This document shows positions 17,274 through 25,826 of a stretch of 64,000 bases of DNA, piece by piece (positions within the stretch are counted from its first letter, which is position 1; every line of letters begins with the position of its first letter). Origin of the DNA: Desulforhabdus amnigena (lineage in GTDB: Bacteria > Desulfobacterota > Syntrophobacteria > Syntrophobacterales > Syntrophobacteraceae). The notes beneath the pieces were generated by a model. It made no database searches. It was given only the letters and a program-made list of their open reading frames with translations, and was not told the DNA's origin. The stretch spans positions 1,887,001 through 1,951,000 of the forward strand of contig NZ_BSDR01000001.1 of NCBI RefSeq assembly GCF_027925305.1, written 5' to 3'. The position numbers were made by a program, and so were the translations under genes.

Positions 17274-18227
17274 ATGAAGATTCGGGGCCTTTTGTTGTTG
17301 CTGTTTTTTTCCGTCGTTGCGATGACTCTCCCTCCCACCATTTCGGCCGAAGAGGAATTTACCGCGACGATAAAGCGTTATCCCTACCGCATACCCGACT
17401 TGACGGTCATTGGATCTCCTACGGCCTACATCATTCAGCCTAAAGACACCTTGCTCGATATCGCCAGGCGCAATGCGCTGGGCTATAACGAAGTGGAACT
17501 TCTCTACCCTCGCATGGATGCATGGGTTCCCCCCAACGGCAAACGCATTACCGTCCCGACTTTCTGGGTTCTCCCCCCGACGCAACACGAACAATTGGTC
17601 ATCAATGTCGCGGAACTGAGGCTCTACTTCTTCGACAGGACGACTTCCACCGTCCAGACCAATCCCATCGGGATCGGCGATGAGGGTTGGGAAACTCCTC
17701 TGGGAACCTTTTCCATCACCGAAAAACGCCCCAATCCGGTATGGTATGTCCCGCAATCCCTTCAGGCAAAGTATGGTATGGCATCCATGCCGCCGGGTCC
17801 CGAAAACCCATTGGGTGAATTCGTAATGAAATTTTCCGCCGGCGCTTATGGGATTCATGGAACGGCAATGCCCTGGGGTGTTGGACGTTTGGTGAGTCAT
17901 GGCTGCATACGGTGCTATCCCGAACACATCCGTATCCTTTACCCTCAGGTCCCCATAGGCGCAAAACTGGAGATCATTTATGAACCGGTTAAGATAGGCC
18001 AGAAAAACGGACAGATATTCGTAGAAGCCCACCCGGACGTCTATCGTAAAATTCCTGATTATATGCAGTATGCTACGGACAAGCTTGCAAAATGCCCTCT
18101 GGCCGATCGTGTAGATATGAATAAATTTCATATGGCCATAGATCTTCAGAACGGGGTGCCAACAAATATCACTCGCATCTCCGCTGAAGATTTTTCTCCA
18201 AAATTGGTTGGATTTTCACAAGAATGA
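17274..18227 (+). CDS. L,D-transpeptidase (YkuD/ErfK type) with LysM domain
   Basis: A 317-residue periplasmic enzyme. A signal peptide (residues 1 to about 26, hydrophobic core LLLLLFFSVVAM) is followed by a LysM peptidoglycan-binding segment (IIQPKDTLLDIARRN) and then the YkuD domain from about residue 105. The catalytic cysteine is in SHGCIR, with the conserved HGT 15 residues before it. Such enzymes make 3-3 crosslinks or attach lipoproteins to meso-DAP. The order and length match E. coli LdtA/B/C (ErfK, YbiS, YcfS), which anchor Braun lipoprotein. An Lpp-like lipoprotein ending in lysine lies 270 bases downstream. Confidence 0.9.
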   Translation: MKIRGLLLLLFFSVVAMTLPPTISAEEEFTATIKRYPYRIPDLTVIGSPTAYIIQPKDTLLDIARRNALGYNEVELLYPRMDAWVPPNGKRITVPTFWVLPPTQHEQLVINVAELRLYFFDRTTSTVQTNPIGIGDEGWETPLGTFSITEKRPNPVWYVPQSLQAKYGMASMPPGPENPLGEFVMKFSAGAYGIHGTAMPWGVGRLVSHGCIRCYPEHIRILYPQVPIGAKLEIIYEPVKIGQKNGQIFVEAHPDVYRKIPDYMQYATDKLAKCPLADRVDMNKFHMAIDLQNGVPTNITRISAEDFSPKLVGFSQE

Positions 18228-18496
18228 TCAACACTTTTTTTCCTGTCGGACCGCAAGGAATGGGCTATTTCAACTCGAAAATCGCTCAAAAATTTTCTTG
18301 ATTTTATTGCCTTTCTAGAGTAGCGTATTTCGAGATTTTGTGGAAACGGGTTGGAATGTAGATTTAAAATTATATTTGAATTTTGGCCAATCGATTTCGA
18401 GGGGGGGTGAGAAGGGCAGGAACCCTGAGGAAGATTGTCAAAAGAGGCTGAGGTTGTTTTTTTGTGATAGTTTTCTTTTTTTTGAGGAGGAGAGAG

Positions 18497-18757
18497 ATGA
18501 AAAGAGTATTGTCCGTTCTGTTTGTTGTAGCTTTGGCATTCACCATGATTTCTGGCTGTGCTTGTTCCCAGGATGCAAAGAAATGCCAGGAAATGTGTGC
18601 CACCGCCATGGATAAGGCACAGGCAATCGAGCAACAATGTACTTCTAGTGCAAGAGCTGCTGAAGCCGCTGCACAAAAAGCCGAAGCTGCTGCTCGTAGA
18701 GCCGAAGCTGCTGCAGACAAAGCAGAATCTATTTTCATGAAGCACATGAAGAAGTAA
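18497..18757 (+). CDS. Alanine-zipper (Lpp/OprI-like) outer-membrane lipoprotein ending in lysine
   Basis: Eighty-six residues from the ATG at 18497, preceded by GAGGAGGAGAGAG. The lipobox MISG-C places the lipidated Cys at 21. The 66-residue mature chain is an alanine-rich heptad helix (repeats of AAEAAA/KAEAAARRAEAAADKAE) ending HMKK. Size, trimeric coiled-coil pattern and C-terminal lysine are those of Braun lipoprotein, whose last lysine is joined to peptidoglycan. Four extra cysteines (23, 30, 34, 48) are unusual. The upstream L,D-transpeptidase is the expected partner. It has its own terminator, so it may be a highly expressed single-gene transcript. Confidence 0.8.
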   Translation: MKRVLSVLFVVALAFTMISGCACSQDAKKCQEMCATAMDKAQAIEQQCTSSARAAEAAAQKAEAAARRAEAAADKAESIFMKHMKK

Positions 18758-18783
18758 TTTGATTTCCATTTGCATTCAAAAAT

Positions 18784-18820
18784 AAAGGCTGGCGAAATAG
18801 ATTTCGCCAGCCTTTATTTT
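18784..18820 (+). terminator. Rho-independent terminator of the lipoprotein gene
   Basis: AAAGGCTGGCGAAAT (18784-18798) and ATTTCGCCAGCCTTT (18801-18815) form a perfect 15-bp stem with a 2-base centre, followed by ATTTTT. This is a very strong intrinsic terminator, usual for abundant short mRNAs. Confidence 0.92.
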
Positions 18821-19096
18821 TCTACCCCTCTATTCCCTGCTTCAACATCAGCCGGTCAAAGAAATACTCCATTCAATTAAGGCTCAATGAATTCAGTTGA
18901 CCCTGACCAGGATATCGAAAAAAACTCCCTCCACGAGAGCATTTCTCATCATCACATCAAAGACGGTGTGATGAAAAACAGGCTAATTGATCCGCAGATT
19001 GCACAGCTTTTCGCAGATCAAGAAGAGTCCTCTTTTCTTGGACTTGGTGGGATTTAATCCGTGCAATCTGTGCAAGCTGCGGATACACACACAAAG
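18821..19096. repeat. Gene-free gap with imperfect inverted repeat
   Basis: ATCCGCAGATTGCACAG near 18990 and a complementary GTGCAATCTGTGCAAGCTGCGGAT near 19060 form a long imperfect inverted repeat around a short AGGAGAGG-like centre. The rest shows no coding frame that fits. Confidence 0.45.
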
Positions 19097-19567
19097 CTAC
19101 TCCCCCTTGCCATCATTTTTGGATTTATCCACACTTCCAAAAACAAACTTTCCAAGCAACTGTTCGATATCCAAAGGGGGCTGTGTATCCTGTATGGTCC
19201 CACCAGGCTGAATGTAATCCTCAGAGGCGCCAGGACTTATTGCGATATACTTGTCGCCAATGATTCCCATCGTTTTGATGCTGGCAATGACATCATCCTC
19301 CAATTTAACCCCATCCTTGATGTTCAAAGTAACCTCTGCTCGGCCATCTTTTAACTTAATGGTCTTCACTTGACCGATGTCGACTCCCGCCATGGTGACA
19401 GCAGATTTTTCCTTCAGACCCGCCACATTGGAAAAGATGGCATGCACGTCGTACCCCGATCTCCCAAAGGGATGAACATCTCCCAGTTTGAAAGAAAGAT
19501 ACGAGAGACATATAAGACCAATCAGAAGAAAAAAACCCACACCCAATTCCAGCCCTTTTCGATCCAT
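19097..19567 (-). CDS. mlaD: MlaD: MCE-domain lipid-binding component of the Mla transporter
   Basis: A 156-residue protein with one N-terminal membrane anchor (GVGFFLLIGLICLSYLSF) and a single MCE domain (VTMAGVDIGQVKTIKL, VTLNIKDGVKLEDDV, IIGDKYIAISPG). It forms a hexameric ring on the inner membrane that passes phospholipid between MlaFEB and periplasmic MlaC. The start follows CGAGGGAATACGGT. It is the last gene of a four-gene minus-strand operon (mlaB, F, E, D); mlaC and mlaA do not follow here. The product is shorter at the C-terminus than E. coli MlaD. Confidence 0.9.
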   Translation of the reverse strand: MDRKGLELGVGFFLLIGLICLSYLSFKLGDVHPFGRSGYDVHAIFSNVAGLKEKSAVTMAGVDIGQVKTIKLKDGRAEVTLNIKDGVKLEDDVIASIKTMGIIGDKYIAISPGASEDYIQPGGTIQDTQPPLDIEQLLGKFVFGSVDKSKNDGKGE

Positions 19568-19584
19568 ACCGTATTCCCTCGAAA

Positions 19585-20370
19585 TTATAGTAAGATGGAG
19601 GTAATCACATAATCACTCATCAGAACCGAGATAGACGCGTAGACGACTGCTTGTGTCGTTGCCTGACTCACTTCTTCGGGCCCAAAACTTCCCTGATCCA
19701 GCCCGGCGTAGTAGCCCTTGTAGGAACAGATCCAGATCATCAGAACGGCAAAGCTGAAGGACTTCACAATCCCCATGTAAACGTCTTCCCAGACCACGCT
19801 CGATGTCAATCCATCCATGAAGGAGCCAGCGCTTACTCCCAGAAGTTGCACGCTGACGAGATACCCTCCGAAAATCCCAACGACATCGCAGTATGCGGTG
19901 AGCAGGGGCAGCGCAATCAAACCGGCAATGAGTTTGGGAGTGATGAGATATGAAAAGGGGTCGATGGCCATGCATTCCAACGCATCGATTTGCTCTTCGA
20001 TTCTCATGATTCCGATTTCGGCACACATGGCGGACCCGGCTCGTCCCGTAACCATGAGGGCAGTGAGTACGGGCCCCAATTCCCGTATCAAGCTCAAAGC
20101 AACAGCAGATCCCAGAAGCCCTTCGGAACCGAATTTTGAAAGGGTGTAATAACCTTGAAGGCTCAATACCATGCCGGTAAAAGTCGCAGTAAAACCGATC
20201 ACGAAAAAGGACTTGGTCCCGATAAATTGAATCTGTTTGACCGTAAACCAGTATTTACCGGGGGGTCTGGCAATACCGCGTACTACCATGTAAAGGAAGA
20301 CCCCCATCCGCCCCAGGCTCTCCAACTGGTCGAGAACCAGAGCCCCGAGATACCGTACCAATCGCGTCAT
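19585..20370 (-). CDS. mlaE: MlaE: ABC permease for phospholipid transport
   Basis: A 261-residue polytopic permease of the MlaE/YrbE family. An amphipathic N-terminus is followed by five to six hydrophobic spans, with the characteristic family segment SLIRELGPVLTALMVTGRAGSAMCAEIG and later LECMAIDPFSYLITPK. It pairs with MlaF (ATPase) to maintain outer-membrane lipid asymmetry. The start at 20370 has AAAAGGAGAGTTTGA upstream. It is 17 bases before mlaD and about 160 bases after mlaF; that gap holds no gene. Confidence 0.93.
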   Translation of the reverse strand: MTRLVRYLGALVLDQLESLGRMGVFLYMVVRGIARPPGKYWFTVKQIQFIGTKSFFVIGFTATFTGMVLSLQGYYTLSKFGSEGLLGSAVALSLIRELGPVLTALMVTGRAGSAMCAEIGIMRIEEQIDALECMAIDPFSYLITPKLIAGLIALPLLTAYCDVVGIFGGYLVSVQLLGVSAGSFMDGLTSSVVWEDVYMGIVKSFSFAVLMIWICSYKGYYAGLDQGSFGPEEVSQATTQAVVYASISVLMSDYVITSILL

Positions 20371-20532
20371 TCAAACTCTCCTTTTGGAACTTTGGAACTT
20401 GCCTCGAAGCGCCCTCGCAATTGACCTTCGATGATATCGAAAAAGCCGTCGCACCCCCCCGATAATGTGGTCCCATACGCCCCTTCCATTTCCCCTGCTC
20501 CGGAAGAACGGCAAGTCCTCCTCAAAGCCTGA

Positions 20533-21330
20533 TCATCTGCTCAAAAGCCGATTCAGATATTTCTCCGTGCCGGCCTGCTGTTCATCCGCCTCTCTTTCAA
20601 GAAAACGCACCACCGTCTCATCACGGTTATTGCGAATCTCCTCCGGAGTTCCCGAAGCAAGAAGGCGACCATGATCCATGACCACCATCTGATCGGCAAT
20701 TTTGAAGGCGCTCTCGAGTTCGTGGGTCACGACGATGATGGTCATCCTCAGGGTATCACGAAGCTCGAGAATCAAATCGTCGAGGCCCGCTGCAGTGATG
20801 GGATCGAGCCCCGAAGAAGGCTCGTCAACGAAAAGAATTTCCGGGTCCATTGCCAGAGCGCGGGCAAGGCCGGCCCGTTTCCGCATTCCGCCGCTAAGCT
20901 GCGAAGGCATATAGTCTCCAAAATCGGACAACCCCACAAGATTCAGCTTGATAAGGGTCATGATGCCGATCGTCTCGTCGGGCAGACGCGTATGCACCTT
21001 CAGCGGCACCGCTATGTTCTGACTCACCGACAGGGAGTTGAAAAGAGCTCCGCTCTGAAAGAGGACGCCGATCCGGCGACGATAGGCTTCCATACTCTCT
21101 CCACTGAATTTCCCCAAGTCATTGCCTTCAATGAAAATTTGACCGGGAGCGGTTGGCTTCAAACCGATGAGGTGGCGGAGGAGCGTGGTTTTTCCACATC
21201 CGCTGCGTCCCATGATCACCGTCACCTGCCTGCCGGGAATACTGAACCGGACATCGAAAAGGACCTGTCGTCCCTTGTAGTAGCTGTTGAGACCCTTGAT
21301 ATCGATCATGTTGAGAGAGGTCATCCTCAC
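20533..21330 (-). CDS. mlaF: MlaF: ABC ATPase for phospholipid transport
   Basis: A 265-residue ATP-binding subunit. Walker A GRSGCGKTT, signature LSGGMRKRAGLARAL (the GGM form typical of the MlaF group), Walker B ILFVDEPSSGLDP and switch His in VVTHEL are all intact. It drives lipid movement through MlaE. The start is uncertain: GTG 21330, ATG 21324 or ATG 21309 are all in frame, and none has an ideally spaced RBS. It begins a few bases after the mlaB stop, so translation is probably coupled. Confidence 0.92.
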   Translation of the reverse strand: MRMTSLNMIDIKGLNSYYKGRQVLFDVRFSIPGRQVTVIMGRSGCGKTTLLRHLIGLKPTAPGQIFIEGNDLGKFSGESMEAYRRRIGVLFQSGALFNSLSVSQNIAVPLKVHTRLPDETIGIMTLIKLNLVGLSDFGDYMPSQLSGGMRKRAGLARALAMDPEILFVDEPSSGLDPITAAGLDDLILELRDTLRMTIIVVTHELESAFKIADQMVVMDHGRLLASGTPEEIRNNRDETVVRFLEREADEQQAGTEKYLNRLLSR

Positions 21331-21345
21331 CGTCCATTTCCATCT

Positions 21346-21663
21346 TCAAAGCTGGTTTTCTTTGTCGAATACTTCACCGAGACGCGCCAGTCGAATCATC
21401 TGCCTCGCGTTCTCATTCAATCCTACAAGGTTGAACTCCCCGCCCTTCCGCCTGAGGAGCCTGAATACCTCAACCAGGACGGCAATTCCCGCGGTGTCCA
21501 GTTTGGAGGTCAAGGAAAAGTCGATTTCAAGTGTTTTCAGCCCTTTGATTTTGGCAATCTTGATGAGCTCTTTTCGAATATCCGCAGCAGTATTGAAATC
21601 GAATGCCCCCTCCAGCTGCACCACGGCTTCATGAGGTTCGTTTTGATAAAACTTGAGCGACAC
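21346..21663 (-). CDS. mlaB: MlaB: STAS-domain protein of the Mla transporter
   Basis: A 105-residue STAS domain from the GTG at 21663, preceded by GGGGGGA. The fold shows as AVVQLEGAFDFNTA, LKTLEIDFSLTSKLDTAGIAVLVEVF and a C-terminal helix MIRLARLGEVF. MlaB stabilises and activates MlaFE. It is the first gene of the operon, whereas in E. coli mlaB is last. A longer in-frame start at 21708 lacks an RBS. Confidence 0.82.
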   Translation of the reverse strand: MSLKFYQNEPHEAVVQLEGAFDFNTAADIRKELIKIAKIKGLKTLEIDFSLTSKLDTAGIAVLVEVFRLLRRKGGEFNLVGLNENARQMIRLARLGEVFDKENQL

Positions 21664-21986
21664 GGTAAATCCCCCCAAAGGAAGTATGAGACAGGACAAA
21701 GCCGCCACCCTTGGTCATGGGAGGCCAAAGCGATTGATTCCGGACTTTAAAAAACCATTTATATAAGCTGAATTTTTATGTTTGGGCGAAACAATTTAAC
21801 CATAAGCAAAAACTTCATGAAGCAGGCATCCATGATCACAAGCTTGACCGCACCCTTAAAAAACCACTATACTTTCATCCTGTTTTGCATTTGTTTATTT
21901 TGTTTTTTCTCCAATGTCCACATATTGTGTCACACAAATCGGGAAAATTATACATTTGAAATCGATCTCATACAGAAGGAGTGGCC
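21664..21986. other. Divergent control region of mlaB and the nitroreductase gene
   Basis: This 320-base AT-rich region separates two divergent units. TATATAA on the minus strand near 21755 and AT-rich stretches around 21880-21960 could be promoter parts. No gene is supported. Confidence 0.4.
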
Positions 21987-22511
21987 ATGTCCTTGCAACC
22001 CGTTGAATCTCAAATATTGACCGCCATTTATGAAAGGCGCAGCGTACGTCATTTCCTGGATGCACCCGTCGACAAGAGACGCATCCTCGAGGCATTAAAA
22101 GCCGCCTCCTGGGCTCCTTCCGGCCTGAACAATCAGCCATGGCGGTTTGCTCTAGTCTCGGATGCCGCCCTGAAGGATGAATTGGCGGGGTTGACACGCT
22201 ATGCAAACAGTCTGCGAAGTGCCGCCCTCCTTATCGCCGTTTTTATGGACAGGGAAAGCTCCTACGACTACGTTAAGGACTGCCAGGCGATCGGCGCCTG
22301 CATACAAAATCTTCTCCTCGCCTTGCATGCTCAGGGTCTGGGGGCGACGTGGGTGGGAGAAATACTCAAAAACAAAGAAAAAGTCGTAAAACTGCTGGAC
22401 TTGCCCGAGCGCCTGGAGCTCATGGCGGTCGTGGTGGTCGGTGAACCGGCTCACCACAACCAGAGTTCACACCGGCGCCCCTTGGAAGAATTGATAGTCT
22501 TCGATAAATGA
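21987..22511 (+). CDS. Nitroreductase-family FMN oxidoreductase
   Basis: A 174-residue nitroreductase-fold protein. It has RRSVRHF (FMN phosphate binding), WAPSGLNNQPWRF, DCQAIGACIQNLLLALHAQGLGATWVG and the C-terminal VVVGEPAH strand. It is at the short end of the family and usually forms a dimer sharing FMN. The physiological substrate is not predictable. The ATG at 21987 is five bases after AAGGAG and is preferred over an in-frame GTG at 21981. A metallo-hydrolase follows 29 bases later. Confidence 0.9.
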   Translation: MSLQPVESQILTAIYERRSVRHFLDAPVDKRRILEALKAASWAPSGLNNQPWRFALVSDAALKDELAGLTRYANSLRSAALLIAVFMDRESSYDYVKDCQAIGACIQNLLLALHAQGLGATWVGEILKNKEKVVKLLDLPERLELMAVVVVGEPAHHNQSSHRRPLEELIVFDK

Positions 22512-22540
22512 AACAGCCTGATCTTTAAAAAGGATGATAC

Positions 22541-23173
22541 ATGATTTTGGAACACTTTACGGTCGGTATGCTGCAGACAAACTGCTATCTTGTAGGTGAT
22601 GAGGCATCCCGAACCGCCGTGGTCATCGACCCGGGAGGCGACAGCGATCGAATCGTTTGCCGCATCCGAGAACTGGACCTGAACCTGGCAGCCATCCTCA
22701 ACACGCATGCCCACTTCGATCATGTCATGGATGCCTGGACCTTGAAATCGAAACTGGGGGGAGACATCTACCTGCATCCCAAGGATGAACCCCTTCTTAA
22801 AGACAAAATGGTGGGCATGGGGGCCGTATCGCGTTCTGCAGCGGGAGTTTCCGCTCTTAAAGTCGACCGGTCCCTCCGTGAAGGCGATTTACTGACCTTC
22901 GGCTCGATGCGATTCAATGTTTTGGAAACTCCGGGTCATAGTCCAGGCCATGTCTCTTTTCATCTTTCCGACGCCGACATCATTTTTGTGGGTGACACAC
23001 TTTTTGCCGGTTCCATCGGAAGAACGGATTTTATTGGAGGATCGTACGATCAGTTGATACGCTCCGTGCGGGAAAAAATATTCACCCTGCGAGAGAAGAC
23101 GGTCGTCTACCCCGGCCACGGTCCCCAAACGACCGTCGAATACGAAAAGAGAACCAATCCCTTCTTTGTTTAG
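22541..23173 (+). CDS. Metallo-beta-lactamase-fold hydrolase (glyoxalase II/YcbL-like)
   Basis: A 210-residue MBL-fold protein. The metal motif is THAHFDH, with later ligands in TPGHSPGH and FVGDTLF and a final PGHGPQTT. Short proteins of this class hydrolyse thioesters such as S-lactoylglutathione or persulfides; without the glyoxalase C-terminal domain the substrate is open. It follows the nitroreductase closely, and the start is near the domain boundary (MILEHFTVG). Confidence 0.88.
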   Translation: MILEHFTVGMLQTNCYLVGDEASRTAVVIDPGGDSDRIVCRIRELDLNLAAILNTHAHFDHVMDAWTLKSKLGGDIYLHPKDEPLLKDKMVGMGAVSRSAAGVSALKVDRSLREGDLLTFGSMRFNVLETPGHSPGHVSFHLSDADIIFVGDTLFAGSIGRTDFIGGSYDQLIRSVREKIFTLREKTVVYPGHGPQTTVEYEKRTNPFFV

Positions 23174-23196
23174 GGAGTCGCTCTTGAAATCCTCAT

Positions 23197-23279
23197 TTAC
23201 CACGGAGGCACAGAGACTACAGAGGAATGCCATAATAATTCCAAAACCTTCTCCGTGCCCTACGTGTTTCCGTGGTGAA
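23197..23279. repeat. Dispersed CACGGAGGC repeat
   Basis: TTTACCACGGAGGCACAGAG at the left and CGTGCCCTACGTGTTTCCGTGG at the right form imperfect inverted arms. A related sequence lies at about 39053-39112. Non-coding; function unknown. Confidence 0.55.
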
Positions 23280-23338
23280 TGACGGGATATTGGAATCCGC
23301 CAACGATACAATTGGTCATGCACAGGGAGGAGCAAGGC

Positions 23339-23848
23339 ATGAAAAATCAAAAATTTCTTTACGGCTGGGCGGGAATGGCTCTCTTTTTATCGCTTACTTT
23401 CATTCTCCCGGGATGTGCCAATATCTGGGGCGGTGGAGGTTCCGCCCCTCCCAACCCCGTTTCTCAACAGTCATCCACCACCTTTGGCCCGGGCGCACCG
23501 TCCTCTTCAACCCCTTCAACCGCTCCACACCCGATGTTCTACGATTTTCCGGACATTCCGATTCCTCACGAACTGACTCTGCTGCCGGATGAATCTTATG
23601 TCTTTCAATCAGGGCAGTTCAAGGCGGGGCTGATCACGCTCAAAGGCAGAGTAGACTTGGGGTCCCTCATCAACTTCTTTCAGATGGCCATGCCCCGGGA
23701 AGGCTGGCAGGCGAAAGGAGGGTTTCGCTATCGCCGTTCCGTTCTTATTTTTGACAAGTCCGACAAAACCTGTGTCATCAATATTTATGAAAAACTTTAC
23801 TACAGTTACGTGGAGATCTACGTCGCACCTGCCAACAGCCAGGTATAA
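23339..23848 (+). CDS. Lipoprotein of unknown function
   Basis: A 169-residue lipoprotein from the ATG at 23339 (GGGAGGAGCAAGGC upstream). A signal peptide with lipobox LPG-C (Cys at about 26) is followed by a Pro/Ser/Thr/Gly-rich linker (about 34-64) and a compact C-terminal domain (about 70-165) that ends in beta strands (KTCVINIYEKLYYSYVEIYVA). I recall similar small envelope proteins in deltaproteobacteria, but no named family. It sits 33 bases before coaBC. Confidence 0.75.
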   Translation: MKNQKFLYGWAGMALFLSLTFILPGCANIWGGGGSAPPNPVSQQSSTTFGPGAPSSSTPSTAPHPMFYDFPDIPIPHELTLLPDESYVFQSGQFKAGLITLKGRVDLGSLINFFQMAMPREGWQAKGGFRYRRSVLIFDKSDKTCVINIYEKLYYSYVEIYVAPANSQV

Positions 23849-23881
23849 GACGCGGCGCAATACGTACCCAAAGGGATACAC

Positions 23882-25105
23882 ATGCTGAACGGAAAATCCA
23901 TTCTCCTGGGAGTGAGCGGAGGGATCGCGGCGTACAAAGCCGCAGAATTGGTTCGCTGCTTTGGAAAGCTTGGCGCAACGGTCCAGGTGATCATGACGGC
24001 GGGGGCTCAGAAGTTCATTACACCCCTGACCCTGCAGGCGCTTTCAGGTCAACCGGTCTGCACCGACATCTTTAACCTGGAACTCGAATCGGAAATCGGG
24101 CACATTCACGTGGCGCGATCCTCTCATCTGGTGGTTTTGGCCCCCGCCACGGCCAACCTGATCGGGAAAATGGCCGCAGGCATTGCCGACGACTACCTCA
24201 CAACAGTCCTTCTTGCCACCACGGCGCCTGTCCTCATCTGCCCGGCCATGAATGTCAAAATGTATGAACACCCTCTCACCCAGAGAAATCTGCAAATCCT
24301 GCGAGAAATCGGATGCCATGTTCTCGAGCCGGGAGTAGGGTCTCTGGCCTGTAAGGAGGAAGGGGTTGGACGTCTGGCAGACCTCCCCCTGATTGTAGAA
24401 ACGGCACATCGCCTTTTGACGGCTCCCGGTTTGAAAGGGAGGCGTGTTCTTGTGAGTGCAGGTCCTACGTGGGAGCCCTTCGATCCGGTACGCTACATCA
24501 CGAATCCATCCAGCGGGAAAATGGGCTATGCCCTGGCCGCTGTTGCGGCAAGGCGCTGGGCGGATGTGCATCTGGTCTCCGGCCCGACTTCACTCCCTGC
24601 TCCCCTGGGGGTGCATCTCCATCGGGTAACGACGGCCCTCGAGATGAAAGACGCGGTCACAAAGCTGGCGGAGGACATGGACGTGATCATCATGGCCGCT
24701 GCAGTGAGCGATTATCGTCCGGTGGAAGCCGCTCCTCAAAAAATAAAGAAAACATCGGGCACCATGACCGTCCAATTGGAGAAAAATCCCGATATACTTC
24801 TTGCATTGGGCCGGGACCGCTCCGCCTCCAGACCCAATGTTCTGGTGGGGTTTGCGGCGGAAACAGAAAACCTCGTTCAACATGCCACGGAAAAATTGAC
24901 CAAAAAGAACCTGGATTTCATCGTGGCAAACAATCTGACCCAAAGCGGTGCCGGATTCGGTGTCGATACCAATCAGGTGAAAATAATCGAACGGAGTGGA
25001 AAGATCATAGAGCTCCCCTGCTTAGCCAAAGAAGAAGTTGCGGAACGGATTTTGGATCGCGTGGAGCAGTTGTTGGCGGACGCGGCACACTATGAAACAG
25101 ACTGA
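23882..25105 (+). CDS. coaBC: Bifunctional phosphopantothenoylcysteine decarboxylase/synthetase
   Basis: A 407-residue fusion catalysing two steps of coenzyme A synthesis. The N-terminal FMN decarboxylase has GVSGGIAAYKAAELVR, LAPATANLIGKMA and PAMNVKMYEHP (active-site region). The C-terminal CTP-dependent ligase from about residue 190 has VSAGPTWEPFDPVRYITN and NPSSGKMG. Its last codons overlap the next gene by 14 bases. panE, another CoA-pathway gene, is elsewhere in the window. Confidence 0.95.
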   Translation: MLNGKSILLGVSGGIAAYKAAELVRCFGKLGATVQVIMTAGAQKFITPLTLQALSGQPVCTDIFNLELESEIGHIHVARSSHLVVLAPATANLIGKMAAGIADDYLTTVLLATTAPVLICPAMNVKMYEHPLTQRNLQILREIGCHVLEPGVGSLACKEEGVGRLADLPLIVETAHRLLTAPGLKGRRVLVSAGPTWEPFDPVRYITNPSSGKMGYALAAVAARRWADVHLVSGPTSLPAPLGVHLHRVTTALEMKDAVTKLAEDMDVIIMAAAVSDYRPVEAAPQKIKKTSGTMTVQLEKNPDILLALGRDRSASRPNVLVGFAAETENLVQHATEKLTKKNLDFIVANNLTQSGAGFGVDTNQVKIIERSGKIIELPCLAKEEVAERILDRVEQLLADAAHYETD

Positions 25106-25826
25106 AGATATTCGCAAAGAACTGGCTGCGGAACTTGATCGCATCAAATGGATTCTATCCGGTCTGCGTATGAAAGGCATCCAGGATTGGGCCTCCCCGC
25201 ATCCTCCGCCGGACGCGGACATGCCGATTTTGGAAGGTAATGTTTCCCCCCCAAAATCCCCTGAGCAGGCACTTCAGGAAATTCGCGAGGAACTGGGCGA
25301 TTGTAAACGGTGCCGGCTCCACGAGGGGCGGAGGCATCTGGTATTTGGAGAGGGTTCCGCAAGACCCGTCCTGGTCTTTGTGGGGGAAGGCCCGGGGTTC
25401 GACGAGGATCGCCAGGGGCGTCCTTTCGTGGGAAGAGCTGGAAAGCTTCTGGATAAAATGATCCGGTCCCTGGGGTTGGAACGTGAACAGGTTTACATAT
25501 GCAATGTCGTCAAATGCCGCCCTCCCAACAACCGTACGCCCAATCCGGACGAAATCGACGCCTGTTCCCCTTTTTTGACCCGGCAACTCACCACCCTCCG
25601 TCCTAAAGTCATCTGCGCTCTGGGAGCCTGTGCCGCGCAGACGCTTCTCGGCACCAGCAGCGCTATTTCGAAATTGCGCGGAAAGGTCCATTCATGGCGG
25701 GGGATTCCCCTGGTTTCTACTTTTCACCCGGCTTATCTACTGCGAAATCCCGCCCAGAAAGGCGCCACATGGCAAGACTTGCTGATCGTCCATCAAATTC
25801 TGCATGCAAACGAAAAGGATCATTAA
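25092..25826 (+). CDS. Family 4 uracil-DNA glycosylase
   Basis: A 244-residue glycosylase. The 4Fe-4S cysteines are in DCKRCRL and, after the active-site region, in VVKCRPPNNRTPNPDEIDAC. Motif 1 is GEGPGFDEDRQGRPFVGRAG, and the C-terminal HPAYLLRNP is the second active-site motif. It removes uracil from DNA. An N-terminal extension of about 75 residues before the domain is a common addition of unclear role. The start at 25092 lies inside the end of coaBC; longer in-frame starts upstream are unlikely. Confidence 0.93.
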   Translation: MKQTEDIRKELAAELDRIKWILSGLRMKGIQDWASPHPPPDADMPILEGNVSPPKSPEQALQEIREELGDCKRCRLHEGRRHLVFGEGSARPVLVFVGEGPGFDEDRQGRPFVGRAGKLLDKMIRSLGLEREQVYICNVVKCRPPNNRTPNPDEIDACSPFLTRQLTTLRPKVICALGACAAQTLLGTSSAISKLRGKVHSWRGIPLVSTFHPAYLLRNPAQKGATWQDLLIVHQILHANEKDH

